A stretch of 64,000 bases of DNA from Leptothermofonsia sichuanensis E412 (GCF_019891175.1 NZ_CP072600.1:3100001-3164000), one strand, 5' to 3'. Numbered from the stretch's first letter, positions 16,086-25,813 are shown. The notes: generated by a model not told the origin, from the letters alone. Numbers and translations: made by a program.

Positions 16086-17216
16086 TTACTTGACTAAACA
16101 CACTCCCCCAATAGACACTGTACAGGCGGGCGCGGCCTGCTGAGCCGTATCAAGATTGCCCGTTGTGGGATTGTAGGTATACTGTCCAGCTCGCATCAGA
16201 CGATTGGGATTTGCGCAATAGACATAGGTCTGATTATTCTCTGGAAATGAAATCACCACTAGGCCTGTTCTGGCAGCAGGGCAGCCATCCAGAACCGTCA
16301 ACCCATACTCCGTCTGGAGCAACTGCCGCCGACTATCTGGTTGAGTGGCAGTGGGAGGCTGAGGCGAAACAGGAGTACTGCTGAGGGGCAGGAGATCATC
16401 TGTAGTGGGGTTGTAGCGGTAGGCTCCAGCTTTGACAAACCGGGTGGGGGTGGCACAGTAGGTGTAATCTCTGCCATCCTGGGGGTCAGTCATGACAATT
16501 TGGGCAACAGAGGTGGCTGGCGTAGGGCAGCGTTCCAGAATATTTAATTGCAGGCGTTGAGCCAGCAACTCGCGGCGAGAGTCCACCAGGGTGATGCGGC
16601 GGGTACTGGCATCATAGGTATATACACCGGGTTCAATGTCTCGGGTGCAGCGTTCTTCATTTCCAATGACAATCCGTGCCACATTGGGAACCCCACAGCC
16701 AATGATCCTCAGTCGCAGGACATCGTTCATCACCTGGTCTGCCTGGGAAACCGGGGTCGGCGAGGTAGAATCACCGGAGCTACTCATTGCCAGGGTGTAG
16801 CGTCCACGCGTGTTGTTACCCCCCAGGACAAGAAGCCGGTAAGTTCCTGTCCTGGGAACTCGATAGGTGAGCAGATTTGAAGTTGCATTAAATCCCACCT
16901 GCCTGCCATTGGGGTCAAATAACACGAGCGTAGGTCGAAGAGTGCTACCGGGCTGGGGAGTGACGGAAATTTCAATAGTTTCCCCCCGTTGGGCGCTGAA
17001 GGTGTACTGTGTGCCGCGAGCCGTTTGAGCAGGTGCTCCACTGACTGATGGATTGGTGAAAGTGAAGGTGGGGGAGTTGTTTTGAATCCATCCCCTGACA
17101 TTGGCGCCTGCTTGCAGAACATTTTGGGCATGGGAGAAACTGGCGATCGCCCCCACCAGCATTCCGGTTACGGCTACAGTTGCCACAAATCTATTCAAAC
17201 TCTGACCTTTAATCAT
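16086..17216 (-). CDS. Secreted PPC-domain protein with three cysteine-containing repeats
   Basis: The product of about 376 residues has a signal peptide (residues 1-31, ending SHAQ). A bacterial pre-peptidase C-terminal (PPC) domain follows at about 55-145, with RGETIEISVTPQPGSTLRPT, LVLFDPNGRQVGF and GTYRLLVLGGNN. Three similar C-terminal modules then occur, each with a leading cysteine, a hydrophobic strand, a second cysteine and a GxYxYxxxT turn: EPGVYTYDAST, KAGAYRYNPTT and RAGQYTYNPTT. PPC domains aid secretion or binding; no peptidase is attached. ATG 17216 (MIKGQSLNRF) is chosen over TTG 17240 because it starts the signal peptide. Confidence 0.75.
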   Translation of the reverse strand: MIKGQSLNRFVATVAVTGMLVGAIASFSHAQNVLQAGANVRGWIQNNSPTFTFTNPSVSGAPAQTARGTQYTFSAQRGETIEISVTPQPGSTLRPTLVLFDPNGRQVGFNATSNLLTYRVPRTGTYRLLVLGGNNTRGRYTLAMSSSGDSTSPTPVSQADQVMNDVLRLRIIGCGVPNVARIVIGNEERCTRDIEPGVYTYDASTRRITLVDSRRELLAQRLQLNILERCPTPATSVAQIVMTDPQDGRDYTYCATPTRFVKAGAYRYNPTTDDLLPLSSTPVSPQPPTATQPDSRRQLLQTEYGLTVLDGCPAARTGLVVISFPENNQTYVYCANPNRLMRAGQYTYNPTTGNLDTAQQAAPACTVSIGGVCLVK

Positions 17217-17383
17217 GGTGTCAACCCCCAGCAAGAACAAACTGCTTGTGGTAAGCAGGATAAAAAATTTTGTACCCGAGCACCATACCGGTAACGCCGA
17301 CCCCTCACAAAAGGAACCGGCGTTAAAACCAACGGGTTACCGACAACCCAGTGTGCCCAGACTGGTTGACTGACTATCAAAAC

Positions 17384-19213
17384 TCAAAGTTCCCAATGAT
17401 CTCGCTGAGTCGGATCTCCCTGAGGCACCCTTGCCAGGGTATCTTCGGAACCTTCGGTCAGCCCCCGATCAATAGTCGGCATCTGATTGAGGGGCGCGGT
17501 TGTCGGAATCTCTGACGGCGTACCTGTTATGCTCTCTGGTAAAGGGCTGGTTGGGTTTGCCAGGGGATTTTGCTGAGGCTCGATACCATTTTGCTGAGGC
17601 TCGATACCACTGGCACCTGTCCCCGGAACCGAACTCCCTGTGGGTGAGAAGGGATTTTGCTGAGGTTCCCTGACAGGGTTGCTCAGGTCTGGAGATGGGC
17701 TGGTTGTCGGCGCGAGAACCGGGTCTTCTTGAAAACTGCTGAAGGGATTATAGTCTGGATCGAGCATTTGTTCAGACGTGGGCGCGGGCGAGATCGCCGG
17801 ATTCTGTCCGGCTCCGGAAGCGTCTTCAGGGGTGGTAGAACCGGGAGCAAAGGGGGCGGGATCGGCCAGATCGGTTGAAGGAGGCTGAACAATCCGTTCT
17901 TCCTTTGCCTGGGTTGCCAGCAGTTCTGGAACCGTGACAAAGCGATAGCCCTGCTGCTTGAGTGCCGTGATGATCTGGGGTAAGGCTTTGACGGTTTCAG
18001 TGCGATCGCCCCCCCCATCGTGCATCAGTACAATTCCTCCGGGGTGTGCCCGTTGCAGCACATTGTCCACAATAATGGGCGCAGAGACATAGTAGTCATC
18101 AGACTCGGCTGACCACATGGTAACCACATGCTTCTGGGTTTTGGCATAGGGCACCATTGCCCCCTCAAGGTTGCCGCCCGGTGGACGAAACAGGTTGGTT
18201 CGCAGTCCGGTGGTTTCGTAGATTAACCGGGCTGTGTTGTTAATTTCTTCTGCTGCTGTGACCTCATTCACCGTTTCCATCGGGTGCCGCCAGGTGTGGT
18301 TGCCAACGGCATGACCCGCCGCAACTACTTTGCGGGCAATGTCTGGATTCTTCTGGAGTGCCTGACCCACCCAGAAGAAGGTGGCTTTGATATCATTTTC
18401 TTTCAAAATGTCCAATACCTGTTCAGTTGTATTCTGCCAGGGACCGTCATCAAACGTAAGGGCAATCACCTTTTCACCATCCGCTGGTTTTACCTGATAG
18501 ACTGTTTGTCCAACAAACCTTTCGGCAACAATCTGCTGCACCAGGTCTTGCTGAATCTGCCTGGCAAGCACGACAAGACCGCTTTCCGGCGTGGAAGGGG
18601 CACCTGCGCGCAGTTGCCCTTTCTCTGAGGATGGATCGACAGGTTGCTCAATCGCGCTGGAAGCCGTGGCTGCCAGGGATTGTTCAGCGATGTGTTTACC
18701 CGCCGCATCCCAGTACATTAGCCAGTAGCAGAGGAAAAAGCTGGCAACTGCGAGACGGCTGACCGTCGTTGATCGCATGATCAGAAACCGAATCCAGGCA
18801 ATTCCCCGATGGGAAAACTGCCTCAAAGGAGTGGGTTTCCCACGTCTGGGCTGACGCAGGGTTTCCCGGTTGGCCGGTGTCACAATCCGAATCGATTGTT
18901 TCCAGAGAATGTCCTGTTCGCCAGCGATACGGGCAATAATGCGAACATCTCGAATTTTTTCTGAATTGAGCGTCCAGAGGCGATAGCAGATAAACCGCAC
19001 CAGATGTTTGCGCAAAGCAATGTAAAACTCCCGCCGCCTTGACTGCTTAAAGTCAACCAGGATATTCATTTGCCCTGAACGGCTTGGTGTTGCGCGGATA
19101 TAGATGCCGTAGGGACCCAGCAAACTGTTAATCCAGAAGGCGATCGCACGGAAATTACCTTCCTGTGCCAGTTCAAGAATCGAGGGTCTGTATAACGCGA
19201 GTGAATTGGTCAT
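17384..19213 (-). CDS. Polysaccharide deacetylase (NodB family) with cyanobacterial N-terminal domain
   Basis: The protein of about 609 residues would deacetylate N-acetyl sugars of peptidoglycan or extracellular polysaccharide. It has a small N-terminal domain (1-110) of a type common in cyanobacterial proteins (ELAQEGNFRAIAFWINSLL), a membrane anchor near 150, and a NodB domain (about 240-430) with ALTFDDGPWQ, HTWRHP and LMHDGGGDR. The C-terminal 170 residues are proline-, serine- and glutamine-rich and carry a 21-bp tandem duplication (17567-17608), giving GIEPQQN twice. ATG 19213 follows GAGGAAAGA; in-frame codons upstream look uncoded. Confidence 0.88.
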   Translation of the reverse strand: MTNSLALYRPSILELAQEGNFRAIAFWINSLLGPYGIYIRATPSRSGQMNILVDFKQSRRREFYIALRKHLVRFICYRLWTLNSEKIRDVRIIARIAGEQDILWKQSIRIVTPANRETLRQPRRGKPTPLRQFSHRGIAWIRFLIMRSTTVSRLAVASFFLCYWLMYWDAAGKHIAEQSLAATASSAIEQPVDPSSEKGQLRAGAPSTPESGLVVLARQIQQDLVQQIVAERFVGQTVYQVKPADGEKVIALTFDDGPWQNTTEQVLDILKENDIKATFFWVGQALQKNPDIARKVVAAGHAVGNHTWRHPMETVNEVTAAEEINNTARLIYETTGLRTNLFRPPGGNLEGAMVPYAKTQKHVVTMWSAESDDYYVSAPIIVDNVLQRAHPGGIVLMHDGGGDRTETVKALPQIITALKQQGYRFVTVPELLATQAKEERIVQPPSTDLADPAPFAPGSTTPEDASGAGQNPAISPAPTSEQMLDPDYNPFSSFQEDPVLAPTTSPSPDLSNPVREPQQNPFSPTGSSVPGTGASGIEPQQNGIEPQQNPLANPTSPLPESITGTPSEIPTTAPLNQMPTIDRGLTEGSEDTLARVPQGDPTQRDHWEL

Positions 19214-19407
19214 TCTTTCCTCAAACACCAAATGATTCCAGCAACGAATCGCAAGATTGCCCAAAACGGCTCTGAACCCCTGTCTGGTAACCTTGCTATG
19301 CCCAGGTGATGCATATCGCATACAGGTTAGCTCAGGAATCCCAAAATGAAACAAAATTTTGAAGGCCGTCGAGGCGGGGTTGTTAGGGAGTAGAGCACGA
19401 GGATTTG

Positions 19408-19580
19408 ATAACCTGAACTTTCATCACAGAGGCACGAAGGACACAGAGCAATTCCTCTGTGCTCTCTGTGTCTCTGTGGTAGAACACTAAGTTTCCCGGT
19501 TTTGCAATCCACGATTCTTAGTGCTCTTTGTGTCTTTGTGGTTCAAACCAGACCGGGTGGGTTATTTTCGACAACCGGGA
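19408..19580. repeat. Adjacent family B repeats (CACAGAG copy and CACAAAG half-copy)
   Basis: A full palindrome spans about 19424-19480, from TCACAGAGGCACGAAGG to TCTCTGTGGT, with the AACCTGAACTTTCA left flank and ATCCACGATTCTTA right flank. Immediately after it, 19520-19580 is a half-copy of the other subfamily, CTTTGTGTCTTTGTGGTTC plus the flank GGGTTATTTTCGACAACC. The 437-bp gap is otherwise empty. Confidence 0.75.
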
Positions 19581-19650
19581 CTGGCGATTAAGATATAAAC
19601 TCCCACCTCCGAACTTTAAACTCCCGGCGCTCCTCCTCTCGCCTTCTCCA

Positions 19651-20340
19651 ATGCATCCAGTTCAAATCATTCTTGTCCCCCAGGGGGCAGAGTATCAGGC
19701 GGTCTGCCAGGGCTTAAAGCAGGTTTCTCACCCTCCAGTGGTATTGTCTTTGCCTGTGGGATCTGCTCCTGTGCGGCGGCGTTTAGAGCAACTCCAGCAA
19801 ACGGGCTACTTTGCAAATCAGCCCAGGGTTTTGATGATGGGCCTATGTGGCAGTCTGGTTCCCCCCCTCCAGGCAGGCGACCCGGTGCTTTACCAGACTG
19901 TCCTTTCACGCTCCTCTTCCCTGCCCCCTCTCCCCTGCGATCGCGCCCTCACCAATACCCTCCACCAACGCCTGGGAGAACAGGTGCTTCTGGTCACAGC
20001 CCTCACCAGCGATCGCGTGATTTGTACGGTTGCCGAGAAGCGAGTGCTGTCCCAGGAGGCCAGTGTGGTTGATATGGAGGGCTACACAGCGCTGGAATTT
20101 TTCCATCAAACAGGCACCCCAATCGCCAGCCTGCGGGTGGTCAGCGACGATTGCCACCGGGACATTCCTGATCTCTCCGCTGCTTTCAATGCAGCCGGAA
20201 ACCTGCAACCCGGAAAAGCAGCGATCTCGATGTTTCGCCAACCACTGGCGGCAGCTCATCTGATTCAAGGTTCTTTGCAGGGACTACAGGAGTTAAAGCG
20301 TTTGACCGCAATGTTACTGACTGAATCCCCCAATCCATAG
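19651..20340 (+). CDS. Nucleoside phosphorylase / MTA-SAH nucleosidase-like protein
   Basis: The 229-residue protein resembles PNP/UDP phosphorylase-fold enzymes that cleave N-glycosidic bonds of nucleosides. LMMGLCGSLVPPLQAGDPVL matches the glycine-rich phosphate/ribose region, and SVVDMEGYTALEFFHQTG contains the VDMEG motif (near residue 140) that binds the ribose in this family. Specificity cannot be told; the protein is somewhat shorter than typical MTA/SAH nucleosidases. ATG 19651 (MHPVQIILVPQGAE) is chosen over an upstream in-frame start at 19528, which would begin inside a family B repeat. Confidence 0.65.
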   Translation: MHPVQIILVPQGAEYQAVCQGLKQVSHPPVVLSLPVGSAPVRRRLEQLQQTGYFANQPRVLMMGLCGSLVPPLQAGDPVLYQTVLSRSSSLPPLPCDRALTNTLHQRLGEQVLLVTALTSDRVICTVAEKRVLSQEASVVDMEGYTALEFFHQTGTPIASLRVVSDDCHRDIPDLSAAFNAAGNLQPGKAAISMFRQPLAAAHLIQGSLQGLQELKRLTAMLLTESPNP

Positions 20341-20370
20341 GAGTGCCCAGCCCCCCAGTGCATTGGGGCA

Positions 20371-20478
20371 GAAGTTTTTCACCACAAAGGCACGAAGGGA
20401 CACAAAGTGTCTTAGTACGTTTTGTGTCTTTGTGGTTCAAACTAAAACTGGCGGGTTATTTTCGGCAACCTGCACTGG
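20371..20478. repeat. Dispersed palindromic repeat, family B (CACAAAG type)
   Basis: CACCACAAAGGCACGAAGG pairs with TTTGTGTCTTTGTGGT across a short loop. The right flank GGCGGGTTATTTTCGGCAAC is shared with 19520-19580 and 41541-41647. It separates the phosphorylase gene from glyS. Confidence 0.75.
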
Positions 20479-20580
20479 TCTTTACCCCATCCGGTTCTCA
20501 CTCCAGCAGGCTCCACCTCCGTTCTTCGCAAGGCAAGGTACACTGTTGGAACTGGATGCGATTCAATAGTTCGGGGATTT

Positions 20581-22734
20581 ATGGCGACGTTTTTACTGGA
20601 AATTGGGACTGAGGAATTACCTGCCGATTTTGTTGATGGAGCGCTGGAGCAGTGGCGATCGCGCATTCCCCAGAGTCTTGCCGAACACTATCTAACCCCG
20701 GAAAGCATTGAGTTTTATGGCACTCCCCGTCGCCTTGCGGTCCTGATTTGGGGGCTGCCCCCAAATCAACCTGACCAGGAAGAGGAGGTGAAAGGTCCGC
20801 CTGCCCAGACCGCATTTAAGGATGGAAAACCGACGAAGGCCGCTCTGGGATTTGCCCAGAAGCAGGGGGTCGATCCGGAGTCCCTGGAAATTCGTGCCAC
20901 TGAGAAAGGTGATTTTGTGTTTGCCCGAAAGATGATCGTAGGCAAACCCAGTGCCGAAATTCTGACTCACCAGGTGCCCGGGTGGATCACAGGACTGGAA
21001 GGTCGCCGGTTTATGCGCTGGGCGGATGGCGATCTGCGCTTTCCCCGTCCGATTCGCTGGCTGGTCACCCTCCTGGACAGCGAAGTCCTGCCGGTTGAAC
21101 TGGTGAATGGTTCCCATGTGTGCCGCAGCGATCGCCTGACCCAGGGACACCGTGTCCTGCATCCGCAGCCTGTTGAAATTACCCATGCTGAAGAATATGT
21201 CCGGCTTCTGGACGCCGCTTTTGTGCAGGTTGATATAGAGAAACGGCGCAGCCTGATTGAACGTCAGGCTAAGGCTGCCGCCGCCAGGATCAACGGCGTG
21301 GCGGTCATCCACCCGGCACTGTTAGAAGAAGTGACCAACCTGGTGGAATACCCGACGGCAATCGTGGGGCAGTTTGATACTGAATTTCTGGAACTGCCTC
21401 CAGAGGTGATTATCACTGAGATGGAGAGTCACCAGCGTTACTTTCCGGTGCGAAAGCAGACGGAATCACTGGAACTCCTGCCCTACTTCATCGCGATTTC
21501 CAATGGCGATCCTGCCAGGTCAGCCATTATTACCAGAGGCAACGAACGTGTCCTGCGTGCTCGCCTGTCTGATGGCAAGTTTTTCTTTGACGCCGATCGC
21601 GCCCAACCCTTAGAAGGGTATCTCCCCAAGCTGGAAACCGTGACTTTTCAGGCTGATCTGGGTTCAGTCCGGGCTAAGGTAGACCGGATTGGCCGGGTTG
21701 CCAGGCAGATTGCCGACCAGCTTCAGATACCTGACCAAAAAGACATTCAACGGGCTGCCTTACTCTGCAAAGCCGATCTGGTGACCCAGATGGTAGGCGA
21801 GTTCCCTGAACTACAGGGAGTTATGGGTGAAAAGTATGCCCGAGCCAGCGGAGAGTCAGAAGCCGTGGCGATCGCCATTCTGGAACACTACCTGCCCAGG
21901 GGAGCCGGGGACGAGTTGCCCACAACGCTGGCTGGTCAGGTTGTTGGCATGGCTGACCGGCTGGATACCCTGGTCAGTATTTTTGGCTTAGGAATGTTAC
22001 CCTCCGGCTCTTCCGATCCCTTTGCCCTCAGGCGGGCAGCCAATGCTATTGTCAACATCACCTGGGCGGCTAATCTTCCGTTGAACCTGTTGCATCTGCT
22101 GGATCAGGTCACGACTGATTTTGCTCAGGACTTTGCCGCCGTGATGAAACCTTCACTGACAGAATTGCAACAGCAAATCCAGGACTTTTTCCTGCAACGG
22201 ATACGCACGCTGCTCCAGGAAGATCGGAAAGTAGACTATGATCTGGTCAATGCCGTTCTGGGAGAAAACGATCTGGAGTACACGGAACGGGCGCTGAAAG
22301 ATTTGCTGGATGTGCGCGATCGCGCCCTCTTTTTGCAATCCATCCGCAAGGACAATACCCTGGAGACGATTTACGAAACGGTCAACCGCTCCTCCCGGCT
22401 GGCAACTCAGGGCGACCTGGACACGACTATGCTCGATCCCACATCCCTGGTTGACCCCAGTCTGTTTAAGCAACCGTCTGAACAGGCTTTTTATACGGCA
22501 CTGATGGATCTGGTGCCCCAAACTGAGGCAGCCCGTGCAGACCGCAACTACCGAAAATTGGTCAGTGCCCTGGCCGCCGTGGCACCCATTGTGAGTCAGT
22601 TCTTTGATGGTCCCCAGAGTGTGCTGGTGATGGACCCTGACCCGCATATTCGACGTAACCGGCTAAACTTGCTGGGACTGTTGCGCAACCATGCACGGGT
22701 ACTGGCAGATTTTGGGGCGATTGTCAAAAGCTGA
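20581..22734 (+). CDS. glyS: Glycine--tRNA ligase beta subunit
   Basis: The 717-residue protein is the beta chain of the bacterial alpha2beta2 glycyl-tRNA synthetase, which charges tRNA-Gly. It starts with the conserved [20 protein letters not shown] and contains [53 protein letters not shown], and the HD-like segment [20 protein letters not shown]. Length matches the family. The alpha subunit gene is not in this window. Start ATG 20581 is directly supported by the conserved N-terminus. Confidence 0.97.
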   Translation: MATFLLEIGTEELPADFVDGALEQWRSRIPQSLAEHYLTPESIEFYGTPRRLAVLIWGLPPNQPDQEEEVKGPPAQTAFKDGKPTKAALGFAQKQGVDPESLEIRATEKGDFVFARKMIVGKPSAEILTHQVPGWITGLEGRRFMRWADGDLRFPRPIRWLVTLLDSEVLPVELVNGSHVCRSDRLTQGHRVLHPQPVEITHAEEYVRLLDAAFVQVDIEKRRSLIERQAKAAAARINGVAVIHPALLEEVTNLVEYPTAIVGQFDTEFLELPPEVIITEMESHQRYFPVRKQTESLELLPYFIAISNGDPARSAIITRGNERVLRARLSDGKFFFDADRAQPLEGYLPKLETVTFQADLGSVRAKVDRIGRVARQIADQLQIPDQKDIQRAALLCKADLVTQMVGEFPELQGVMGEKYARASGESEAVAIAILEHYLPRGAGDELPTTLAGQVVGMADRLDTLVSIFGLGMLPSGSSDPFALRRAANAIVNITWAANLPLNLLHLLDQVTTDFAQDFAAVMKPSLTELQQQIQDFFLQRIRTLLQEDRKVDYDLVNAVLGENDLEYTERALKDLLDVRDRALFLQSIRKDNTLETIYETVNRSSRLATQGDLDTTMLDPTSLVDPSLFKQPSEQAFYTALMDLVPQTEAARADRNYRKLVSALAAVAPIVSQFFDGPQSVLVMDPDPHIRRNRLNLLGLLRNHARVLADFGAIVKS

Positions 22735-22783
22735 TCCACCCATAGTCGTCTTCCAAATGGCGACTGCATATATATGCAGGGAC

Positions 22784-22817
22784 AAAAAAGAAGAGACACC
22801 AATACAGGTGTCTCTTC
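22784..22817 (-). terminator. Strong intrinsic terminator facing the minus strand
   Basis: GAAGAGACACC and GGTGTCTCTTC are a perfect 11-bp stem (22790-22800 and 22807-22817) with a 6-nt loop. The A-run at 22784-22789 becomes TTTTTT after the hairpin on the minus strand. It does not suit glyS, which is on the plus strand. The 502-bp gap (22735-23236) therefore may hold an unannotated minus-strand transcript. Confidence 0.7.
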
Positions 22818-23236
22818 GGGGCAATCAACGTTGTCTGGTTGTCTCAACTTGGATGGGCAAATGCCGGATCCTGGGGGTTTTTGCTTACTATTCATCATCG
22901 GATGAATCGCCCATTCTCCGTGTGATCACGGTCGTAGAGGGGGGTGATTCTACAGGAGCGATCGCGTGACTGAAGTTTTACGGAAGCGTGATTTCACGGA
23001 GGGGCAGGCTGTGACCGGCATCACAGAAGTTATTCGCTACAAATTGAGATGACTTTCTGGTTTTGAGGGATACTGAATGCCAGTATCATCACTGCTGTTT
23101 ATTAGTGCAGGATGGGCAGGGCATTGCTGAAAGAACGGATGACATTGACAGCATTTCAGGCAGCCAGACTTTAACCGGGCAATCCCTTCCATCCTTTCAG
23201 GCAGATTCCCGTTGAGACAGTTCTTAGAAATGACCG

Positions 23237-23665
23237 ATGCGTAAATTATTGGGATTAATTGGATTGGCCGCGATCGCCGCCGGAGTGGTTGCCAGGTTTT
23301 CCTTTGCTACCTCAGCCAAAGCCCATCTGGAAATTTGTAACCAGAGCAACCAGGGTACAGTGCATGTCGCCGTTGCCTACCCATCTGGGAAAAATCATTG
23401 GCAGAGTGTGGGCTGGCTCAGTTTGCACCAGGGCGAGTGCAGTACGATGCTGGAAGGTAAGCTAGCCAACCGCTACTACTACTACTTCGCCAGAACAGAT
23501 AACGCTTACTTCTGGAGAGGGGAACACAAATTTTGCGTGTCCAATCTGGAGTTTTCGTTTGCCGATGCAGATAAACAATGCCAGGGATCCAACTCCCGCT
23601 GGGAAAACTTCCGGGAACTGGATACCGGCAGCGCTACGACGAACTTCAGGCTCAACCTGGAGTAG
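23237..23665 (+). CDS. DUF1036 domain secreted protein
   Basis: The 142-residue product has a signal-peptide-like N-terminus (about 1-28, LLGLIGLAAIAAGVVARFSF), then AHLEICNQSNQGTVHVAVAY, WQSVGWLSLHQGECSTML and HKFCVSNLEFSF, matching the DUF1036 pattern with conserved cysteines that may pair. DUF1036 proteins are small periplasmic or lumenal proteins of unknown role. Start ATG 23237 is the first in frame. It is followed by a palindromic repeat and an IS630 element. Confidence 0.8.
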   Translation: MRKLLGLIGLAAIAAGVVARFSFATSAKAHLEICNQSNQGTVHVAVAYPSGKNHWQSVGWLSLHQGECSTMLEGKLANRYYYYFARTDNAYFWRGEHKFCVSNLEFSFADADKQCQGSNSRWENFRELDTGSATTNFRLNLE

Positions 23666-23666
23666 G

Positions 23667-23740
23667 GGTCTGTCAAGAGTTATTGTGTGGGTTGAGAACC
23701 CCCAAATCATGAATAATAACTTCTTCCTGATCCCAGACTC
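23667..23740. repeat. Dispersed palindromic repeat, family D, copy 1
   Basis: TCTGTCAAGAGTTATT is followed by GTGTGGGTTGAGAACCC and CTTCTTCCTGATCCCAGACT, and GTTATT pairs with AATAAC across the core. A related block lies at 32915-32985. It ends about 35 bp before the IS630 element. Confidence 0.6.
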
Positions 23741-23780
23741 ACAACTATCCAGACTCGCAATTACTAAAGTTGATACCAAT

Positions 23781-24350
23781 TTAAATGGGGTTCAGGGCAG
23801 ATAGGGCATTCAGGATGAAGGAATATCCTGTGATCGAAGCAATAACTTCTGGAGTCAATTGAGCCAGGAGTTGATCGACCTTCGCTTGGAGTTGCTCTAG
23901 CGTTTTGAACGAAGCCCACTTCAAATCTGCCTTGAGGTATTCCCACAACCTTTCAATCGGATTTAACTCTGGGCAGTAAGCAGGTTGAAACAATAAAATC
24001 ACATTCTCTGGCACCACTAAATCTTTACTGCTGTGAAAACGCCCGTTATCCACTTGTAGAATGTTGAGACTATCGGGGTAGGCTTTGGAGAACTCCTCGA
24101 GGAACGCTTGATAGCAAGCAGTATCCACATGGGAGAATTGCAAGAAAAACGACTCTCCGGTTGCTGGTTCGACGGCCCCATAGAGCCAAAACGCTTTGAA
24201 CAACCATAGCCATTGCCCAATCGGTTTGATACCACAAGCAGTAATCAAGCGCCCAATCAGGGTTTTGAGTCCAAAGCGACTTTCATCCTGAGCAAAATAA
24301 CGGATAGGACGCTCCTCCTGGATGACTTGCCGAGCATACTGGCTCAACAA
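23781..24350 (-). CDS. IS630 transposase, second frame (DDE catalytic part)
   Basis: This frame carries the catalytic domain with YFAQDESRFGLK, ILQVDNGRFHSSKDL and ELNPIERLWEYLKADLKW, giving the D, D, E triad. The in-frame ATG at 24350 is probably not the true start; expression most likely comes by -1 frameshift from the upstream frame at 24370-24376, whose decoding adds NLADDLEL before LSQYARQ. It acts on the element's own inverted repeats. Confidence 0.85.
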   Translation of the reverse strand: MLSQYARQVIQEERPIRYFAQDESRFGLKTLIGRLITACGIKPIGQWLWLFKAFWLYGAVEPATGESFFLQFSHVDTACYQAFLEEFSKAYPDSLNILQVDNGRFHSSKDLVVPENVILLFQPAYCPELNPIERLWEYLKADLKWASFKTLEQLQAKVDQLLAQLTPEVIASITGYSFILNALSALNPI

Positions 24351-24856
24351 CTCCAGGTCATCTGCAAGGTTTTTTTAAATGATTCGCGCCGTTCACAATC
24401 CTGCTTGATATTTTGCGGACGAGCCACTTTCAGCTTCGCTTGGAGGCGATAGCGCGTCATTTGGTATACCGCATGATACTCCGCTTCGACACCCAACTCC
24501 TCCGCTAACCACTGTTGCACAGCTCCATAACTGGCAAATCCATGTTCCGAGTTCTTTAATCGCTTAGCCAGTGCCTCTTCCGCCCATTGTGGAATCTTGC
24601 GGACACCGCCAGACGACACTTTACGTTCCAGCATGGCACTCACCCCACCTTCCCGATACTGCAATAACCATCTCCCTACTGTATTGCGATGTTTCCCGAT
24701 CGCCTTGGCAATCGCACCAATGCTGGGTGGCTTTTCCTGTTTGAGCCAGTACAGCACTTGCAGGCGTTCCTTGTCCTTTGGTGTTTCCACTTGTTGCAAT
24801 TGTTGGACTAGCTCATCGAGACTTTCTTTGACTTTAACCGAGGTGACTCCAGCCAT
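24344..24856 (-). CDS. IS630 transposase, first frame (DNA-binding part)
   Basis: The 170-residue frame carries the helix-turn-helix half of the transposase, with IGAIAKAIGKHRNTVGRWLL followed by REGGVSAMLE and a winged-helix-like RYRLQAKLKVARPQN. It ends at TGA just after the slippery sequence TTTAAAAAAACC (A-run at 24370-24376). Re-reading one A by -1 slippage joins FKK to NLADDLELLSQYARQ in the second frame, giving a full transposase. Frames and overlap are as usual for IS630 members that use frameshifting. Confidence 0.85.
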   Translation of the reverse strand: MAGVTSVKVKESLDELVQQLQQVETPKDKERLQVLYWLKQEKPPSIGAIAKAIGKHRNTVGRWLLQYREGGVSAMLERKVSSGGVRKIPQWAEEALAKRLKNSEHGFASYGAVQQWLAEELGVEAEYHAVYQMTRYRLQAKLKVARPQNIKQDCERRESFKKTLQMTWSC

Positions 24857-24949
24857 TGCAGAGGGAATCTAAACTACCCTCTCAGTCTACTCTATTTGCC
24901 CTATATCCAATTTAAATCGGTATGACAAACCATTAGTGGAATAGCGACG

Positions 24950-24984
24950 AAAATGAGAGGGTACCCAGGCATGGAACCCTCTCA
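24950..24984 (-). terminator. Intrinsic terminator of the DUF4278 gene
   Basis: TGAGAGGGT (24954-24962) and ACCCTCTCA (24976-24984) form a perfect 9-bp stem, and AAAA at 24950-24953 gives TTTT after the hairpin on the minus strand. It lies 58 bp past the DUF4278 stop codon, just outside the IS630 element. Confidence 0.7.
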
Positions 24985-25041
24985 AGTCACTAACAACTAA
25001 GACCTGACCACCAGAAACAGGCCTCTCTGGCTAACTGAGAG

Positions 25042-25485
25042 CTAGCTGAGAGCTGTATGGCTGCGGTCGTAGCTCATCCAGAAACTGGGATGAACTTTCC
25101 CCTGGATGTGATTCCAGTAGTTTGCCAGGTTTGCTTTCAGTCCCACTTCAGAAGCAGAGCGGCTTAACATCGACTGTTGACGGTTTTTTACAGCCCGATG
25201 GTGGCTCATCGTCAGGAGCCGGGCTTGCTGTTCAACCGAGTGTGCAGGCATTGCCACAGTGGCTGGAGCAGCCGTTGCATTCAAAACTGGGGTGGTCGCT
25301 GCCACTTCTGCCATCGGCTGAGAGCCATACACGGCCCCGCGATACTTCAGAATGGCATTTAAGTTTTCAGTCCTGGCAACCTGATTTAAGCGATAGCTGG
25401 CACCGCGATAGCGAACATCAACAGCGGGAACAGAAGCAGGTTGGTTATTGGATTCGTATTGAACACCGCGATAAGTGAGTTTCAT
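25042..25485 (-). CDS. DUF4278 domain protein
   Basis: The 147-residue product begins MKLTYRGVQYE and repeats the YRG pattern as VRYRGASYRL and LKYRGAVYG within the first 55 residues. This KLxYRGxxY repeat defines the cyanobacterial DUF4278 family, whose function is unknown. The rest is alanine/proline-rich and then basic, with no membrane segment. ATG 25485 follows a strong ribosome-binding site (AGGAGGCG, 7 nt upstream). A terminator lies 58 bp downstream, so it is probably monocistronic. Confidence 0.85.
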   Translation of the reverse strand: MKLTYRGVQYESNNQPASVPAVDVRYRGASYRLNQVARTENLNAILKYRGAVYGSQPMAEVAATTPVLNATAAPATVAMPAHSVEQQARLLTMSHHRAVKNRQQSMLSRSASEVGLKANLANYWNHIQGKVHPSFWMSYDRSHTALS

Positions 25486-25813
25486 GATTCGCCTCCTGGA
25501 TAATCGTTTGCGATTTGAGGCGCGTTCCTTCGGGATGACTCCCTACTTCCGTCTTCTCACATATCTGTCACTCACCCAACAGATTAAGATCCTGGTTTGG
25601 ACCCTTGCTTAAATTTTGGCCTGAGAGAGTGAGAAGATGAACGATTCGTTTCTGTATCTATTTTTACAGAATTCGGCCAAAATAGTCAACATTTACAAAA
25701 GTTTATATTTGGGCGGCGAGAGGGGAGGGGAGTTGATTAGACGTGAGCCGCATCCTGTGGCGATAGTCATACAGATCAGGACGGATGAGCGATCGCAACC
25801 CCCTGTCCCCTGC
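25486..25813. other. Intergenic region with a family A-like fragment
   Basis: The region between DUF4278 and the end of mutS holds the DUF4278 promoter, which I could not place. Its right part (about 25770-25813, GATCAGGACGGATGAGC then CCCCCTGTCCCCTGCC) resembles the two ends of the family A repeat. Confidence 0.4.

Larger units (their letters stand above)
23774..24922 (-). mobile_element. IS630-family insertion sequence
   Basis: The element of about 1.15 kb is bounded by TA at 23774-23775 and 24921-24922, as expected for IS630 insertion at TA. Terminal inverted repeats are visible: TACCAATTTAAATGGG on the left and the reverse complement of CCAATTTAAATCGGTA on the right. Inside are two overlapping minus-strand frames joined by a seven-A slippery run. 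Both ends and both frames are present, so the element may be active. It lies between the DUF1036 and DUF4278 genes and does not visibly interrupt a gene. Confidence 0.85.
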
